NCBI GenBank assembly: GCA_903824575.1
Contig: CAIJXJ010000262.1
Span: 1-64,000, forward strand
Direction: 5' to 3'
Length of the DNA: 64,000 bases
Source of the DNA: an uncultured Methylobacillus sp.
GTDB lineage: Bacteria; Pseudomonadota; Gammaproteobacteria; Burkholderiales; Methylophilaceae
Part shown: positions 9,479 through 18,921 of the stretch, in pieces
Position numbering within the stretch: position 1 is the stretch's first letter
Layout of the letters: the number at the start of each line of letters is the position of its first letter
Made by a program: the position numbers and the translations under genes
Notes under the pieces: generated by a model
Seen by the model: the letters and a program-made list of their open reading frames with translations, nothing else
Databases searched by the model: none
What the model was told of the DNA's origin: nothing

Positions 9479-12400
9479 ATGCTGAAAAACATACTCAAGG
9501 AATTCAATCTGCTGGAAGCCGGTGTGGGTGGCAAGCGCGTCAAGCAGACATTCAAATATCCAGGCATCAAGGATGCCATCGATGGTAATACTGCGGTCAT
9601 CATGGTCGAGCGGGAGGCGTCTGATGCAGCCGGCGCCTATCCCATCACGCCTTCGACCCAGATGGGTGAGTATTGGTCGGAGGCGGTTGCCAACGGCCAC
9701 GTTAACCAGTCCGGACGTCCGTTGATCTTCGTGCAGCCGGAATCCGAGCATGCTGCCGCCGGCGTGACCGCTGGCATGGCAATGACGGGACTGCGCGCGG
9801 TCAATTTCACCTCGTCGCAAGGCATGGCTTTCATGCATGAATCGCTCTACGCGGCGGTCGGCAAGCGCCTGCCTTATGTTCTGAACCTTGGCTGTCGCGC
9901 TATTACCAAGGCTACGCTCAACGTGCACTGTGGCCATGACGATTACCATTGCGCCGATGACACCGGTTTCATCCAGGTGTTTGCACGCAATGCGCAGGAA
10001 GCTGCTGACCTCAACATGATCGCACGCAAGACTGCCGAACTCTCGCTGACGCCGGCCATGGTTGCTCAGGATGGCTTCCTCACGACGCATCTGATCGAGC
10101 CGGTGATGGTGCCGGAAAAGGCTCTGGTGGCCGAGTTTCTGGGGCGACCGGACGACATCATAGATACGCCGACACCGGCGCAGAAAATACTCTATGGCGA
10201 TAAGCGTCGCCGCATCCCCGTGCTGTGGGATGTGGATCACCCGATGGCCTCGGGCGCGGTGCAGAATCAGGATGCTTATATGCAAGCGGTCGCTGCTCAG
10301 CGTCCTTATTTCTTCGAGCATATTGACCCGTTGGCCGAAACTTGCATGGACGAATTCTATGCGCTGACCGGCCGCCGCTATCATCGTGTCGCCACCTACA
10401 AGACCGAGGATGCCGACTGGATCATCCTTGGCCAGGGCAGCATGATCGTGCAGGCCGAGGCAGTGGCCGATTACCTGCGCGCAACACGTAAACTTAAAGT
10501 CGGTGTAGTCAACATCACCATGTTCCGGCCTTTCCCCGGCAATCTGCTGGGCCAGATCCTGAAGGGTAAGCAGGGCGTGGTGGTACTTGAGCGTACCGAT
10601 CAGCCGCTGGCTGAAGACTTGCCCTTGATGCGCGAGGTGCGTTCCACCGTGAACAAGTGCACTGAAAACGGTGCCTCCAGTGTGGCGAGCAAGCGCGGCA
10701 ACACGATTCGGGAACAGGCACATGCTGGTTACGCCTCCTACAATAGCGGGGAAATGCCGCGACTCTATTCGGGTTGCTACGGCCTCGGCTCGCGCGACCT
10801 GCAACCGGAGGCGCTGATCGGTGCCATCGAGAATATGCTGGATGGCGGCACGCAGCGGCCGTTCTTTTACCTGTCGGTGGATTTCGTGCGCGATGGCGAG
10901 ATGACGCCGAAACAGGAAATCCGTCAGCAAACCCTTCTTGATGGCTATCCGAATATCCGCGAACTGGCCGTGCGCGGCAGTGAAAACCCCAATCTGCTGC
11001 CCAAGGGTGCGATCGCGGTGCGCATGCACTCGGTTGGCGGTTGGGGTGCGGTGACCACTGGAAAAAATCTCGCGGTCACGCTATTCGAACTGTTGGGCTG
11101 GGACATTAAGGCCAATCCCAAGTATGGATCGGAAAAAAAGGGACAGCCCACGACTTATTATCTCTGCGCCGCGCCCGAACCCATCCGCATCAATTGCGAA
11201 TACACCCACGTCGATGTCGTGATGTCACCTGACCCTAACGTATTCAGCCATACCAACGCTCTGACCGGACTCAAGGACGGCGGTGTATTCATCATCCAGA
11301 GCAGTCTCGCGACAGCACAAGAGGTTTGGGCCAGCCTGCCGCAGCAAACACGCCGGCATATTGTCGAACACAAGCTCCGGGTGTTCTTTCTGGATGCATT
11401 CAAGATCGCCCGCGAAGAAGCCTCTAATGCCGACCTGCAATTGCGTATGCAGGGTAATGCTTTTCAGGGTGCGTTCTTTGCCGCGTCCCCCGTCATGGCG
11501 CAGGCAGGTCTGACGGACGTAGAGTTGTTCGCTGCGATCGAGAACCAGCTTGAGGCCAAGTTTGGCAAGAAAGGCAAGCGTGTGGTCGAGGACAATCTGC
11601 GCGTGGTCAAACGCGGCTTTCTCGAAATGCACGAGATCAGCGGGATGGCGCTGGAATCTTCCCCGCAAATCCAGTTACGGCGAGAAATAGCCTTGCCCAT
11701 GATGCTCAAGAAATTGCCTGCAGGCGATGGCGGCATTGCTGATATTCAGCGTTTCTGGGAGCAGACGGGCAGTTTCTACCAGACCGGACAAGGCTCGGAC
11801 AATTTGATCGACCCTTTCATCGGGCTGTCCCTGATGCCGGCCGCGACTGGCGTGTTCCGCGACATGACGCAAATTCGTTTTGATCAGCCCGAGTGGATCC
11901 CGGAAAACTGCACGGCCTGTGGAAACTGCTACACCGAGTGCCCGGACAGTGCGATCCCGGGCCTCGTCAGCACCATTGCGGACGTATTCAACACTACCGT
12001 CACACGCATTGAGCGTAGCCGCCCGACGCATTACTTGAGGCGGGCGCTGCGAACCACCGAGAAGAAGCTGCGTCTGCTGATTGCTGCCGACGGCGAGGCG
12101 TCGCGGGTGCGCGCCCAACTGGATCAGGCCATCGATGCGACCTTGGCCGAGAGCCAGGAGGACGAGCGCGAAAAGCTGACGCGCGAATTTGCGTTGTTTC
12201 GCGAGGCCATCGGTGATTTCCAGTTTTCCATTACCAAGCCTTATTACAGCAACAGGGAAAAGAAGGCCAAGGGGAGTGGCGGACTGTTCGCCATTACCGT
12301 CAATCCCTATACCTGCAAGAGCTGCCGTATTTGCGTGGATGTGTGCGAAGACGATGCCTTGCGCATGATCACGCAGACGCCGGCCAGCACCGAAGTTCTG

Positions 12401-14437
12401 CGTCGTGACTGGAATTTCTGGACAGACCTGCCGACTACTCCGCCTGAATACAGCCGTATCGACAGCCTGGACGAAAAAATTGGTGCGCTGGAAACCCTAC
12501 TGCTGGACAAACGCAACTACGCCTCGCTGGTCGGGGGTGACGGTGCTTGCCTGGGTTGTGGCGAGAAGACGGCGATTCATCTGTTCACGGCCACTGTAAC
12601 CGCGCTGATGCAACCCCGCGTCAAGGCGCATGTGGCTAAACTCGATGCGCTGATTGTCAGACTGGAAAACCACATCCGCATGAAGCTTACCGCTTCGCTG
12701 GATCTGACCGATGCGGTCGCCATGACGCGTGCGGTAGACGCCCACCGCAACGAAGACCTGACGCTGTCGAATCTATCGGCCAGCCTGGATATCGATCATG
12801 CGACAGAACCGCTGGACCAGGAATGGTTGCGCCGAGTGTCGCGTCTGCTCGACCAGTTGCGCATGCAGCGCTGGATGTACGTGGAAGGGCCTTCCAGTCA
12901 TGGCCGCTCTGAGATGGGCGTGGTCAATTCCACCGGATGTACCTCGGTCTGGGGCTCCACCTTTCCCTACAATCCCTATCCTTTTCCCTGGACCTCCAAC
13001 CTGTTCCAGGACTCCCCATCTGTCGCCATGGGTTTGTTCGAGGGGCACATGGTTAAAATGGCGGACGGCTTCAAGGCCGTGCGCATGGCCGAACTTGAGC
13101 TGGCAGACAAATACGATCCGTCCGCGCACGACGCTTTCTTCACCCACCTCAACTGGCATCAGTTTACCGACGATGAGTGGCAGTTGTGTCCGCCGGTAGT
13201 CGCCATCGGTGGCGACGGCGCCATGTATGACATCGGCTTCCAGAATCTCTCTCGCATGATGATGTCAGGCATCCCGGTTAAGGTGCTGGTGGTGGACACA
13301 CAGGTTTATTCCAATACCGGCGGCCAGGCCTGTACATCGGGCTTTATCAGCCAGGTCGCCGACATGTCGCCCTATGGTAAGGCGATGCAGGGCAAGCAAG
13401 AAATCCGTAAGGAAATCTGCGTGATCGGCATGGCGCACCGCTCTGCCTACGTGCTGCAGGGGGCGATTTCCAATGTCACGCATCTGCTGGAGGGCTACAT
13501 CGACGGGCTCAATTCGCGCCGTCCTGCACTATTCAACATCTATGCCGTGTGTCCGCCTGAACACGGGGTTGGCGACGAACTTGCGGTGCAGCAAAGCAAG
13601 TTGGCAGTGGAGTCGCGCGCCTATCCCCTGTTCAAGTATGACCCGGATGCTGGCGTGACCTTTTCGGAATGCGTGAGCTTGGATGGCAATCCCGCCATGG
13701 AATCCGACTGGCCGACTTATGCGCTGGACTATCTGGACGAAAATCAGCAAGCCGCCAAGCTCAAGGTGCCGATGACCTTCGCCGATTTTGCCCTGACCGA
13801 AGGCCGCTTTGCCAAGCAGTTCAAGAAGGCACCTCCGGAAACCTGGAACGATGACCAGGTGCCGCTGGCCGACTTCCTGGCCATGGACAAGGATGGGCAG
13901 GACGGCAAATTTCCCTTCATTTGGGCGGTGGATGGCAAGCAGCGTCTGATCCGTGTCTTGGTGTCCCAAGCACTGGTGCTTGCCTGCAACGAACGCCAGG
14001 CATTCTGGAAGCAACTCAAGGACGTGGCAGGCCTCGGCCATCCGGCGGTCGATACGGATGCGATCGCGGAGCAGGCGCGGGCAGATCTGATCCAGAAGCT
14101 GACCGCCAGCCTCACCTCCTTTGGCGGCGGCTCGCCTGTGACCAGTGACCAGCCCGGGACCGCCTCCGTTTCGACCGCGCCGGTGGACTTTGATGCGGTC
14201 TGGATCGACACCCCGGAATGCACTGCCTGTGATGAGTGTATCAACATCAACGATCATATTTTTGCTTATAACGAGCAGAAAAAAGTGGTCATCCTTAACC
14301 CGCAGGGAGGGAAATACGTCGACATCGTCAAGGCCGCAGAAAAGTGCACGGCCGGCTGCATCCATCCGGGCACCCCCTGGAACAGGAGCGAACCGGGACT
14401 CGACAAGTTGATGCAACGTGCGACGAAATTCAACTAA
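9479..14437 (+). CDS. nifJ: Giant pyruvate:ferredoxin (flavodoxin) oxidoreductase
   Basis: A 1652-residue, single-chain 2-oxoacid oxidoreductase that interconverts pyruvate + CoA and acetyl-CoA + CO2 with ferredoxin or flavodoxin. The N-terminal pyrimidine-binding domain (AYPITPSTQMGEYWSEA) is followed by the CoA-side and gamma domains, a ferredoxin-type pair of clusters (CTACGNCYTECP from residue 811, CKSCRICVDVCEDD from 946), and the thiamine-diphosphate domain (GACLGCGE; GGDGAMYDIGFQ around 1246; QVYSNTGGQ). Usual NifJ proteins have about 1170-1200 residues. Here an ~80-residue helical insertion splits the TPP domain after GACLGCGEK, and ~250 extra residues at the C-terminus carry another Cys motif (CTACDEC from 1581, later KCTAGC). 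The ATG at 9479 has AGGAGAA before it. It is nested inside the rnf operon. Confidence 0.9.
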   Translation: MLKNILKEFNLLEAGVGGKRVKQTFKYPGIKDAIDGNTAVIMVEREASDAAGAYPITPSTQMGEYWSEAVANGHVNQSGRPLIFVQPESEHAAAGVTAGMAMTGLRAVNFTSSQGMAFMHESLYAAVGKRLPYVLNLGCRAITKATLNVHCGHDDYHCADDTGFIQVFARNAQEAADLNMIARKTAELSLTPAMVAQDGFLTTHLIEPVMVPEKALVAEFLGRPDDIIDTPTPAQKILYGDKRRRIPVLWDVDHPMASGAVQNQDAYMQAVAAQRPYFFEHIDPLAETCMDEFYALTGRRYHRVATYKTEDADWIILGQGSMIVQAEAVADYLRATRKLKVGVVNITMFRPFPGNLLGQILKGKQGVVVLERTDQPLAEDLPLMREVRSTVNKCTENGASSVASKRGNTIREQAHAGYASYNSGEMPRLYSGCYGLGSRDLQPEALIGAIENMLDGGTQRPFFYLSVDFVRDGEMTPKQEIRQQTLLDGYPNIRELAVRGSENPNLLPKGAIAVRMHSVGGWGAVTTGKNLAVTLFELLGWDIKANPKYGSEKKGQPTTYYLCAAPEPIRINCEYTHVDVVMSPDPNVFSHTNALTGLKDGGVFIIQSSLATAQEVWASLPQQTRRHIVEHKLRVFFLDAFKIAREEASNADLQLRMQGNAFQGAFFAASPVMAQAGLTDVELFAAIENQLEAKFGKKGKRVVEDNLRVVKRGFLEMHEISGMALESSPQIQLRREIALPMMLKKLPAGDGGIADIQRFWEQTGSFYQTGQGSDNLIDPFIGLSLMPAATGVFRDMTQIRFDQPEWIPENCTACGNCYTECPDSAIPGLVSTIADVFNTTVTRIERSRPTHYLRRALRTTEKKLRLLIAADGEASRVRAQLDQAIDATLAESQEDEREKLTREFALFREAIGDFQFSITKPYYSNREKKAKGSGGLFAITVNPYTCKSCRICVDVCEDDALRMITQTPASTEVLRRDWNFWTDLPTTPPEYSRIDSLDEKIGALETLLLDKRNYASLVGGDGACLGCGEKTAIHLFTATVTALMQPRVKAHVAKLDALIVRLENHIRMKLTASLDLTDAVAMTRAVDAHRNEDLTLSNLSASLDIDHATEPLDQEWLRRVSRLLDQLRMQRWMYVEGPSSHGRSEMGVVNSTGCTSVWGSTFPYNPYPFPWTSNLFQDSPSVAMGLFEGHMVKMADGFKAVRMAELELADKYDPSAHDAFFTHLNWHQFTDDEWQLCPPVVAIGGDGAMYDIGFQNLSRMMMSGIPVKVLVVDTQVYSNTGGQACTSGFISQVADMSPYGKAMQGKQEIRKEICVIGMAHRSAYVLQGAISNVTHLLEGYIDGLNSRRPALFNIYAVCPPEHGVGDELAVQQSKLAVESRAYPLFKYDPDAGVTFSECVSLDGNPAMESDWPTYALDYLDENQQAAKLKVPMTFADFALTEGRFAKQFKKAPPETWNDDQVPLADFLAMDKDGQDGKFPFIWAVDGKQRLIRVLVSQALVLACNERQAFWKQLKDVAGLGHPAVDTDAIAEQARADLIQKLTASLTSFGGGSPVTSDQPGTASVSTAPVDFDAVWIDTPECTACDECININDHIFAYNEQKKVVILNPQGGKYVDIVKAAEKCTAGCIHPGTPWNRSEPGLDKLMQRATKFN

Positions 14438-14460
14438 AAACAGGATGCAAGGAAAACCTG

Positions 14461-14628
14461 ATGACCACCAGTGATAGCAAGCCCGTGAATCCATTACCGA
14501 TGCCTGCCATGCCGGAATCTGTCCGGTTTGTTAGTGCCCAGCCGGTTCCAGGGAAGGCTCGCGGTAACAGCGAGCCTATGACTAGTGAGTTCTACAGCCT
14601 GATCTGGGGCGACTGCATCGCCGACTGA
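14461..14628 (+). CDS. Small protein between nifJ and rnfC
   Basis: A 55-residue ORF starting ATG at 14461, with AAGGAAAA as ribosome site. It fills the gap between nifJ and rnfC (23 bases after one, 16 before the other). It is rich in Pro and Ser in its first half and ends in EFYSLIWGDCIAD. I do not recognise it. Its tight fit in the operon, good ribosome site and typical spacing argue that it is translated. No signal peptide or membrane segment is visible. Confidence 0.5.
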   Translation: MTTSDSKPVNPLPMPAMPESVRFVSAQPVPGKARGNSEPMTSEFYSLIWGDCIAD

Positions 14629-14644
14629 AGAAAGATTCAATCCC

Positions 14645-15988
14645 ATGGGTATCGCTGAATTATTTTTGAAATCCTCCTTTGCGCGCGGCGTTCATCCGGT
14701 AGCGCACAAGGAAACAGCCGGCAAGCCGATACGTCGCATGCCGTTTGCACAGCGCCTGGTGCTGCCGTTGTCGCAACATATCGGCAAGCCGTCACGAGCC
14801 CTGGTCAGGGTCGGCGAGGAAGTCGTGCGTGGACAACCAATCGCCGAGGCCGATGGTGCCATGTCGGTTCCACTGCATGCGCCAGCCGACGGCGTGATCG
14901 AGGCTATTGGCCTGCACGTTTCGGCGCGTGGTCCGTGGACCGAGTCTATTGTGCTGCGGGTGTATCAGGGTTCGCCCCAACGAGTCGCCTGGGCCGATCC
15001 AGTCGATCCCGAGCGCTTGGATCACGAACAGCTGATCGCTGCCATTCAGGCCACCGGCATGGTAGGGCTGGGGGGTGCCGCCTTCCCCAGCCATCTCAAG
15101 CTCGGTGTTCCAGTCGAACATCCCATTCATACTCTGGTCGTCAATGGTTGTGAATGCGAGCCTTACCTCACCTGCGACCACAGGCTGATGCTGGAGTACC
15201 CGCAGGACCTGATCGCCGGCATTCGCCTCGCCATGCGTGCGCTTGGTGCCAGTCGTGCCATGATAGGAGTGGAGGACAACAAGGTCGATGCCCTCATTGC
15301 CATTCGCCCGCATTTGCCTGCTGATGGGTCAATCAGCGTGCACGCCGTCGAAACCAAGTACCCGCAAGGAGCGGAAAAAATGCTGATCAAATCCCTGCTG
15401 GGACAGGAAGTGCCGGCGGGAGGCTTGCCGATGCAACTTGGTATCGTGGTTAACAATGTTGGTACCCTGGCCATGCTGGGACGCCTGATCAAGAGCGGCG
15501 AGGGCATGACGGAACGGGTGGTCACCATTACCGGCCCAGGCATCGCCAAACCCGGCGACTATTGGGTGCCGATCGGCACGCCACTGCGTGATTTGTTGGC
15601 GTGGGCAGGCGCACGGGATTGCACGGAACGTGAGGTTATCCTGGGCGGGCCGATGATGGGTCAGTCTGTCGCCTCTCTTGATGTGCCCATCAGTAAGGGG
15701 GTGTCGGGTGTTCTGGTGTTCGACCGGCGAGAGGCGCATGCCCCTGCCGCAAAGAACTGGCCTTGCATCCATTGCGGTGCCTGCATCGATGCCTGCCCGA
15801 TGGGGCTCAATCCCACCTTGCTGGGCCTGCTCGTCGCCAAGCGCGAGTTTGAGCAAATGGCGGGGAAATATCATCTTGGCGACTGCTTCGAGTGTGGCTG
15901 TTGTACCTATGCCTGCCCTTCGCAGATTCCACTGGTTCAGCAATTCCGTGCCGCCAAAGCGTTCCTGCGCGCGAGAGCCTCTGCATGA
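14645..15988 (+). CDS. rnfC: Rnf complex subunit C
   Basis: A 447-residue peripheral subunit expected to bind NADH and FMN and to carry two [4Fe-4S] clusters. The glycine-rich segment GMVGLGGAAFPSHLK and NGCECEPYLTCD are family hallmarks. Two C-terminal cluster motifs are present: CIHCGACIDACPMGL and CFECGCCTYACPSQIPL. A barrel-sandwich-like N-terminal domain (VPLHAPADGVIEAI) is typical. It accepts or donates electrons at the NAD side of Rnf. The stop codon overlaps the rnfD start. Confidence 0.92.
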   Translation: MGIAELFLKSSFARGVHPVAHKETAGKPIRRMPFAQRLVLPLSQHIGKPSRALVRVGEEVVRGQPIAEADGAMSVPLHAPADGVIEAIGLHVSARGPWTESIVLRVYQGSPQRVAWADPVDPERLDHEQLIAAIQATGMVGLGGAAFPSHLKLGVPVEHPIHTLVVNGCECEPYLTCDHRLMLEYPQDLIAGIRLAMRALGASRAMIGVEDNKVDALIAIRPHLPADGSISVHAVETKYPQGAEKMLIKSLLGQEVPAGGLPMQLGIVVNNVGTLAMLGRLIKSGEGMTERVVTITGPGIAKPGDYWVPIGTPLRDLLAWAGARDCTEREVILGGPMMGQSVASLDVPISKGVSGVLVFDRREAHAPAAKNWPCIHCGACIDACPMGLNPTLLGLLVAKREFEQMAGKYHLGDCFECGCCTYACPSQIPLVQQFRAAKAFLRARASA

Positions 15989-17019
15989 AACCAACCATTG
16001 AACTGCGTGCCGCCCCTCATGTCCACAGCGGGATTAGCGTACCGGTCATCATGCGCAATGTGGTCGGGGCGTTGCTTCCGATTTGTGCATTTTCGGTCTG
16101 GCAGTACGGAATTTCCGCTGCTGCATTGATCCTTACCGTGACGGCAAGCTGTTTACTGACGGAGCGATTCTTTTCTTCCCGTACCGGACTCGGCAACACG
16201 CTGGCCGACTGGAGCGCTGCCATCACTGGCATCCTGTTGGCGCTGACGCTGCCGCCGAATTTTCCGCTTTGGATGGGTGTGGTGGCGGGATTTATCGCAA
16301 TCGCCCTTGGCAAATCTCTGTTTGGTGGTATGGGATTCAATCCTTTTAACCCGGCGCTGGTAGGGCGTGCCTTCGTGCAGGGGGCATTTCCCTCCACCAT
16401 TGCCTCCTTCGTGCCGTCCTATGCGCCGCAACGCTTCACCGAGTTCGTGCCCTCCACGCTCACTGCGCCGCTGATGCAAGCCGCTGATAACAGTGCCTGG
16501 ATCGGTCACGCTGCCATCGATGCCTTTACCGGAGCAACGCCACTGGCACGCTGGAAATTTGAGAATTTCACTTACTCTGCAGGCGACTTCATGACCGGCG
16601 TGGTCACGGCTTCTGCCGGCGAAACATCGGCCATTCTGATCCTGGCCTGCGGAGTCTATCTGGCAATGCGGCGATATTTGGACTGGCGCATCCCAGTCGC
16701 CGTGCTGGGTAGCGCGCTGATCCTGGCCTGGGCGTTTCATCTTGCGGTGCCGGCTCGATATCCGGAGCCTGTGTTCGTGCTGCTTTCAGGCGGCCTGATG
16801 CTGGGTGCAATCTTCATGGCGACCGACATGGCAACTTCCCCCGTCACACCGGTAGGCGTTTGGATCTATGGGGCACTGATCGGAATCGTTTCAGTGGTCA
16901 TTCGCTATTTCGGCGGCCTGACCGAGGGTGTGATGTACGCCATCCTGATCGCCAATGCCGCTTCTCCGCTGATCGATCAAATGACGCAGCCAAAAGTTTT
17001 TGGGGCCAGGTCTCGATGA
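15985..17019 (+). CDS. rnfD: Rnf complex subunit D
   Basis: A 344-residue integral membrane subunit with about nine or ten hydrophobic helices. The motif AFTGATPLARWK contains the Thr to which FMN is covalently linked in RnfD/NqrB-type proteins, and FNPFNPALVGRAF is also typical. The start ATG (ATGAAACC) overlaps the rnfC TGA in an ATGA arrangement, implying translational coupling; an upstream in-frame start would run deep into rnfC and is rejected. RnfD is part of the ion-translocating core. Confidence 0.92.
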   Translation: MKPTIELRAAPHVHSGISVPVIMRNVVGALLPICAFSVWQYGISAAALILTVTASCLLTERFFSSRTGLGNTLADWSAAITGILLALTLPPNFPLWMGVVAGFIAIALGKSLFGGMGFNPFNPALVGRAFVQGAFPSTIASFVPSYAPQRFTEFVPSTLTAPLMQAADNSAWIGHAAIDAFTGATPLARWKFENFTYSAGDFMTGVVTASAGETSAILILACGVYLAMRRYLDWRIPVAVLGSALILAWAFHLAVPARYPEPVFVLLSGGLMLGAIFMATDMATSPVTPVGVWIYGALIGIVSVVIRYFGGLTEGVMYAILIANAASPLIDQMTQPKVFGARSR

Positions 17020-17690
17020 GCCGCGATCCTGAAATAACCTCCAGTACTGACATGATCCGTGCCTTGGGGCTGATCGCAGCGATCTGCGGCATCATCATCG
17101 TCGGGGTGTACGAGTTCACGCTTGATGCTGTTAACGCCAACAAGAAAATCGCCTTGGAGCGCCAGGTGTTCAAGGTGTTTCCACATGCCAAGACCGTGGA
17201 CGCCTTCGATGCGTTGCCTGGCGGAATTTCACCCGCCGGCGACCACGATGCGCTTGCCGGCGCAGTCCGGTTTTATGCCGCCTACGACGCCACCGGAAAA
17301 CTGGCGGGGATTGCCGCCGAGGGCTCGTCTGCCGGTTATGCGGATCAGGTGCGAGTGCTCTATGCCTGGGACCCGGAGAAACAACTGATTATTGGCCTGG
17401 GTGTGATTTCCATGCGCGAAACGCCGGGCATTGGCGACAAGATCCTGGTCGACCGGGACTTTCTGCACAATTTCGTCGCCCTGGATGTCTCGTTGGCGGC
17501 GGATCTCAATAGCCTGGCCCACATGGTCAAGACGGTGAAACACGGAACAAAGAGCCATGACTGGGAGATCGACGCCATTTCTGGTGCGACGGTAACCTCC
17601 AAGGCGGTCGGGCGCGGAATCAATCAGTCGGCCCAGGCCTTGCTGCCTAGATTGATGCCCCATCTCGCGCAACTGAGGAACAAATCATGA
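17016..17690 (+). CDS. rnfG: Rnf complex subunit G
   Basis: A 224-residue subunit with one N-terminal membrane helix (MIRALGLIAAICGIIIVGVY) and a periplasmic FMN-binding domain. The covalent flavin site SGATVTSKAV lies near the C-terminus, with the acceptor Thr in the SGAT(V)T motif. It transfers electrons between RnfD/RnfE and the rest of the complex. The start overlaps the rnfD stop (ATGA), and the stop overlaps the rnfE start. Confidence 0.92.
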   Translation: MSRDPEITSSTDMIRALGLIAAICGIIIVGVYEFTLDAVNANKKIALERQVFKVFPHAKTVDAFDALPGGISPAGDHDALAGAVRFYAAYDATGKLAGIAAEGSSAGYADQVRVLYAWDPEKQLIIGLGVISMRETPGIGDKILVDRDFLHNFVALDVSLAADLNSLAHMVKTVKHGTKSHDWEIDAISGATVTSKAVGRGINQSAQALLPRLMPHLAQLRNKS

Positions 17691-18337
17691 CGTCATTGGT
17701 AAGCAATTTCGACGAGTTCATGGATGGCCTGTGGAAGCAGAACCCGATCTTTGTCATGGTGCTCGGCATGTGCCCGACGCTTGCGGTTACAGTATCGGCC
17801 ATCAATTCCATCTCTATGGGACTGGCGACAACATTCGTGCTGGTCGCTTCCTGCCTGCTGGTCTCGCTATTACGCCATGCCATTCCAAAGGAAGTGCGCA
17901 TCGCCAGCTACATCGTCATCATCGCCACCTTTGTGACGGTTGTTGATTACGCCATTCAGGCCATCAGCCTCGAACTCTACGAAGCACTGGGCGCCTACAT
18001 CAAGCTCATTGTTGCTAACTGTATCCTGCTGGGTCGGGCGGAAGCCCATGCCGCCAAGACGCCGCCGGTTGCCGCATCACTCAACGCCTGTGGCATGGGC
18101 CTCGGTTTCACGCTGGGCTTGCTGGCGATCGGTGCCGTGCGTGAAATTTTTGGTTCCGGCATGCTGTTTGGGGTCTCCCTGTTCGGTCCCCACTTCCAGC
18201 CCTGGGTGATCATGGTGTTGCCACCGGGGGGATTCTTTGTGCTGGCCGGATGGTTGATTCTGTTTGCCGCGATCAAGGCCAGGAACAGTTCACAACTGAG
18301 TTCTGGCGAACGGGCCCTGGAAGGAGGCAAATCATGA
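17687..18337 (+). CDS. rnfE: Rnf complex subunit E
   Basis: A 216-residue integral membrane protein with six predicted helices, paralogous to RnfA. Conserved cysteines in LGMCPTLAVTVS and IVANCILLGRAEA are those thought to hold an iron centre between RnfA and RnfE within the membrane. Its start overlaps the rnfG stop and its stop overlaps the rnfA start, continuing the chain of four-base overlaps. Confidence 0.92.
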   Translation: MTSLVSNFDEFMDGLWKQNPIFVMVLGMCPTLAVTVSAINSISMGLATTFVLVASCLLVSLLRHAIPKEVRIASYIVIIATFVTVVDYAIQAISLELYEALGAYIKLIVANCILLGRAEAHAAKTPPVAASLNACGMGLGFTLGLLAIGAVREIFGSGMLFGVSLFGPHFQPWVIMVLPPGGFFVLAGWLILFAAIKARNSSQLSSGERALEGGKS

Positions 18338-18921
18338 ACCACGACAGCATTGCCAACATCCTGCTGACGACAATGCTGCCCGGTAACTTTGTGCTGGCCA
18401 TGTTCCTTGGCATGTGTCCGTTTCTTGGTGTGTCACAGAAGTTGGAGACCGCCATCCCGATGGGATTGGCCACTGCCTTCGTCATCATGGTGGCCTCAAT
18501 CTCGGCCTATTTCATGAACATGCTTCTGTTGCATTTTCATCTGGAATTCCTCAGCGTGATTACCTTCATTACGGTGATCGCCTGTACCGTACAACTGGTG
18601 GAAATGTTCGTTAAAAAATATTTCCCGCTGCTGTTCCGCCAATTAGGCATCTACCTGCCGCTCATTACCACCAATTGCGCCGTGTTGGGGGTCGCACTGT
18701 TTCAGACAGCTCGTCAGTACGACTTCTTGCAGTCAGTGGCCTATAGCTTTGGCGGCGGCATGGGATTCACACTGGCGCTGATCCTGATGGCGGGCCTGCG
18801 TGAGCGCCTGCAACTGGCCAATGTGCCGACCTTGGTCCAAGGGGCCGCCATCAGCCTGATTGTCGGCGGATTACTCTCTCTTTCTTTTATGGGTTTTTCC
18901 GGCATTGGAGGCGGTGAATGA
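18334..18921 (+). CDS. rnfA: Rnf complex subunit A
   Basis: A 195-residue, six-helix membrane protein paralogous to RnfE. The motifs LGMCPFLGVSQ and TTNCAVLGVAL carry the paired Cys residues of this family. The start ATG lies in the rnfE stop (ATGA) and is preceded by GGAGG. With RnfE it should form the pseudo-symmetric membrane core of the complex. Confidence 0.92.
   Translation: MNHDSIANILLTTMLPGNFVLAMFLGMCPFLGVSQKLETAIPMGLATAFVIMVASISAYFMNMLLLHFHLEFLSVITFITVIACTVQLVEMFVKKYFPLLFRQLGIYLPLITTNCAVLGVALFQTARQYDFLQSVAYSFGGGMGFTLALILMAGLRERLQLANVPTLVQGAAISLIVGGLLSLSFMGFSGIGGGE

Noticed and set aside
9314-11029. 571-codon open frame on the minus strand
   Set aside because: It lies entirely antisense to nifJ, which has complete family motifs. 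Composition and lack of motifs mark it as a shadow of a G+C-rich gene.
13529-14494. 321-codon minus-strand frame
   Set aside because: Antisense to the 3' end of nifJ; no independent support.
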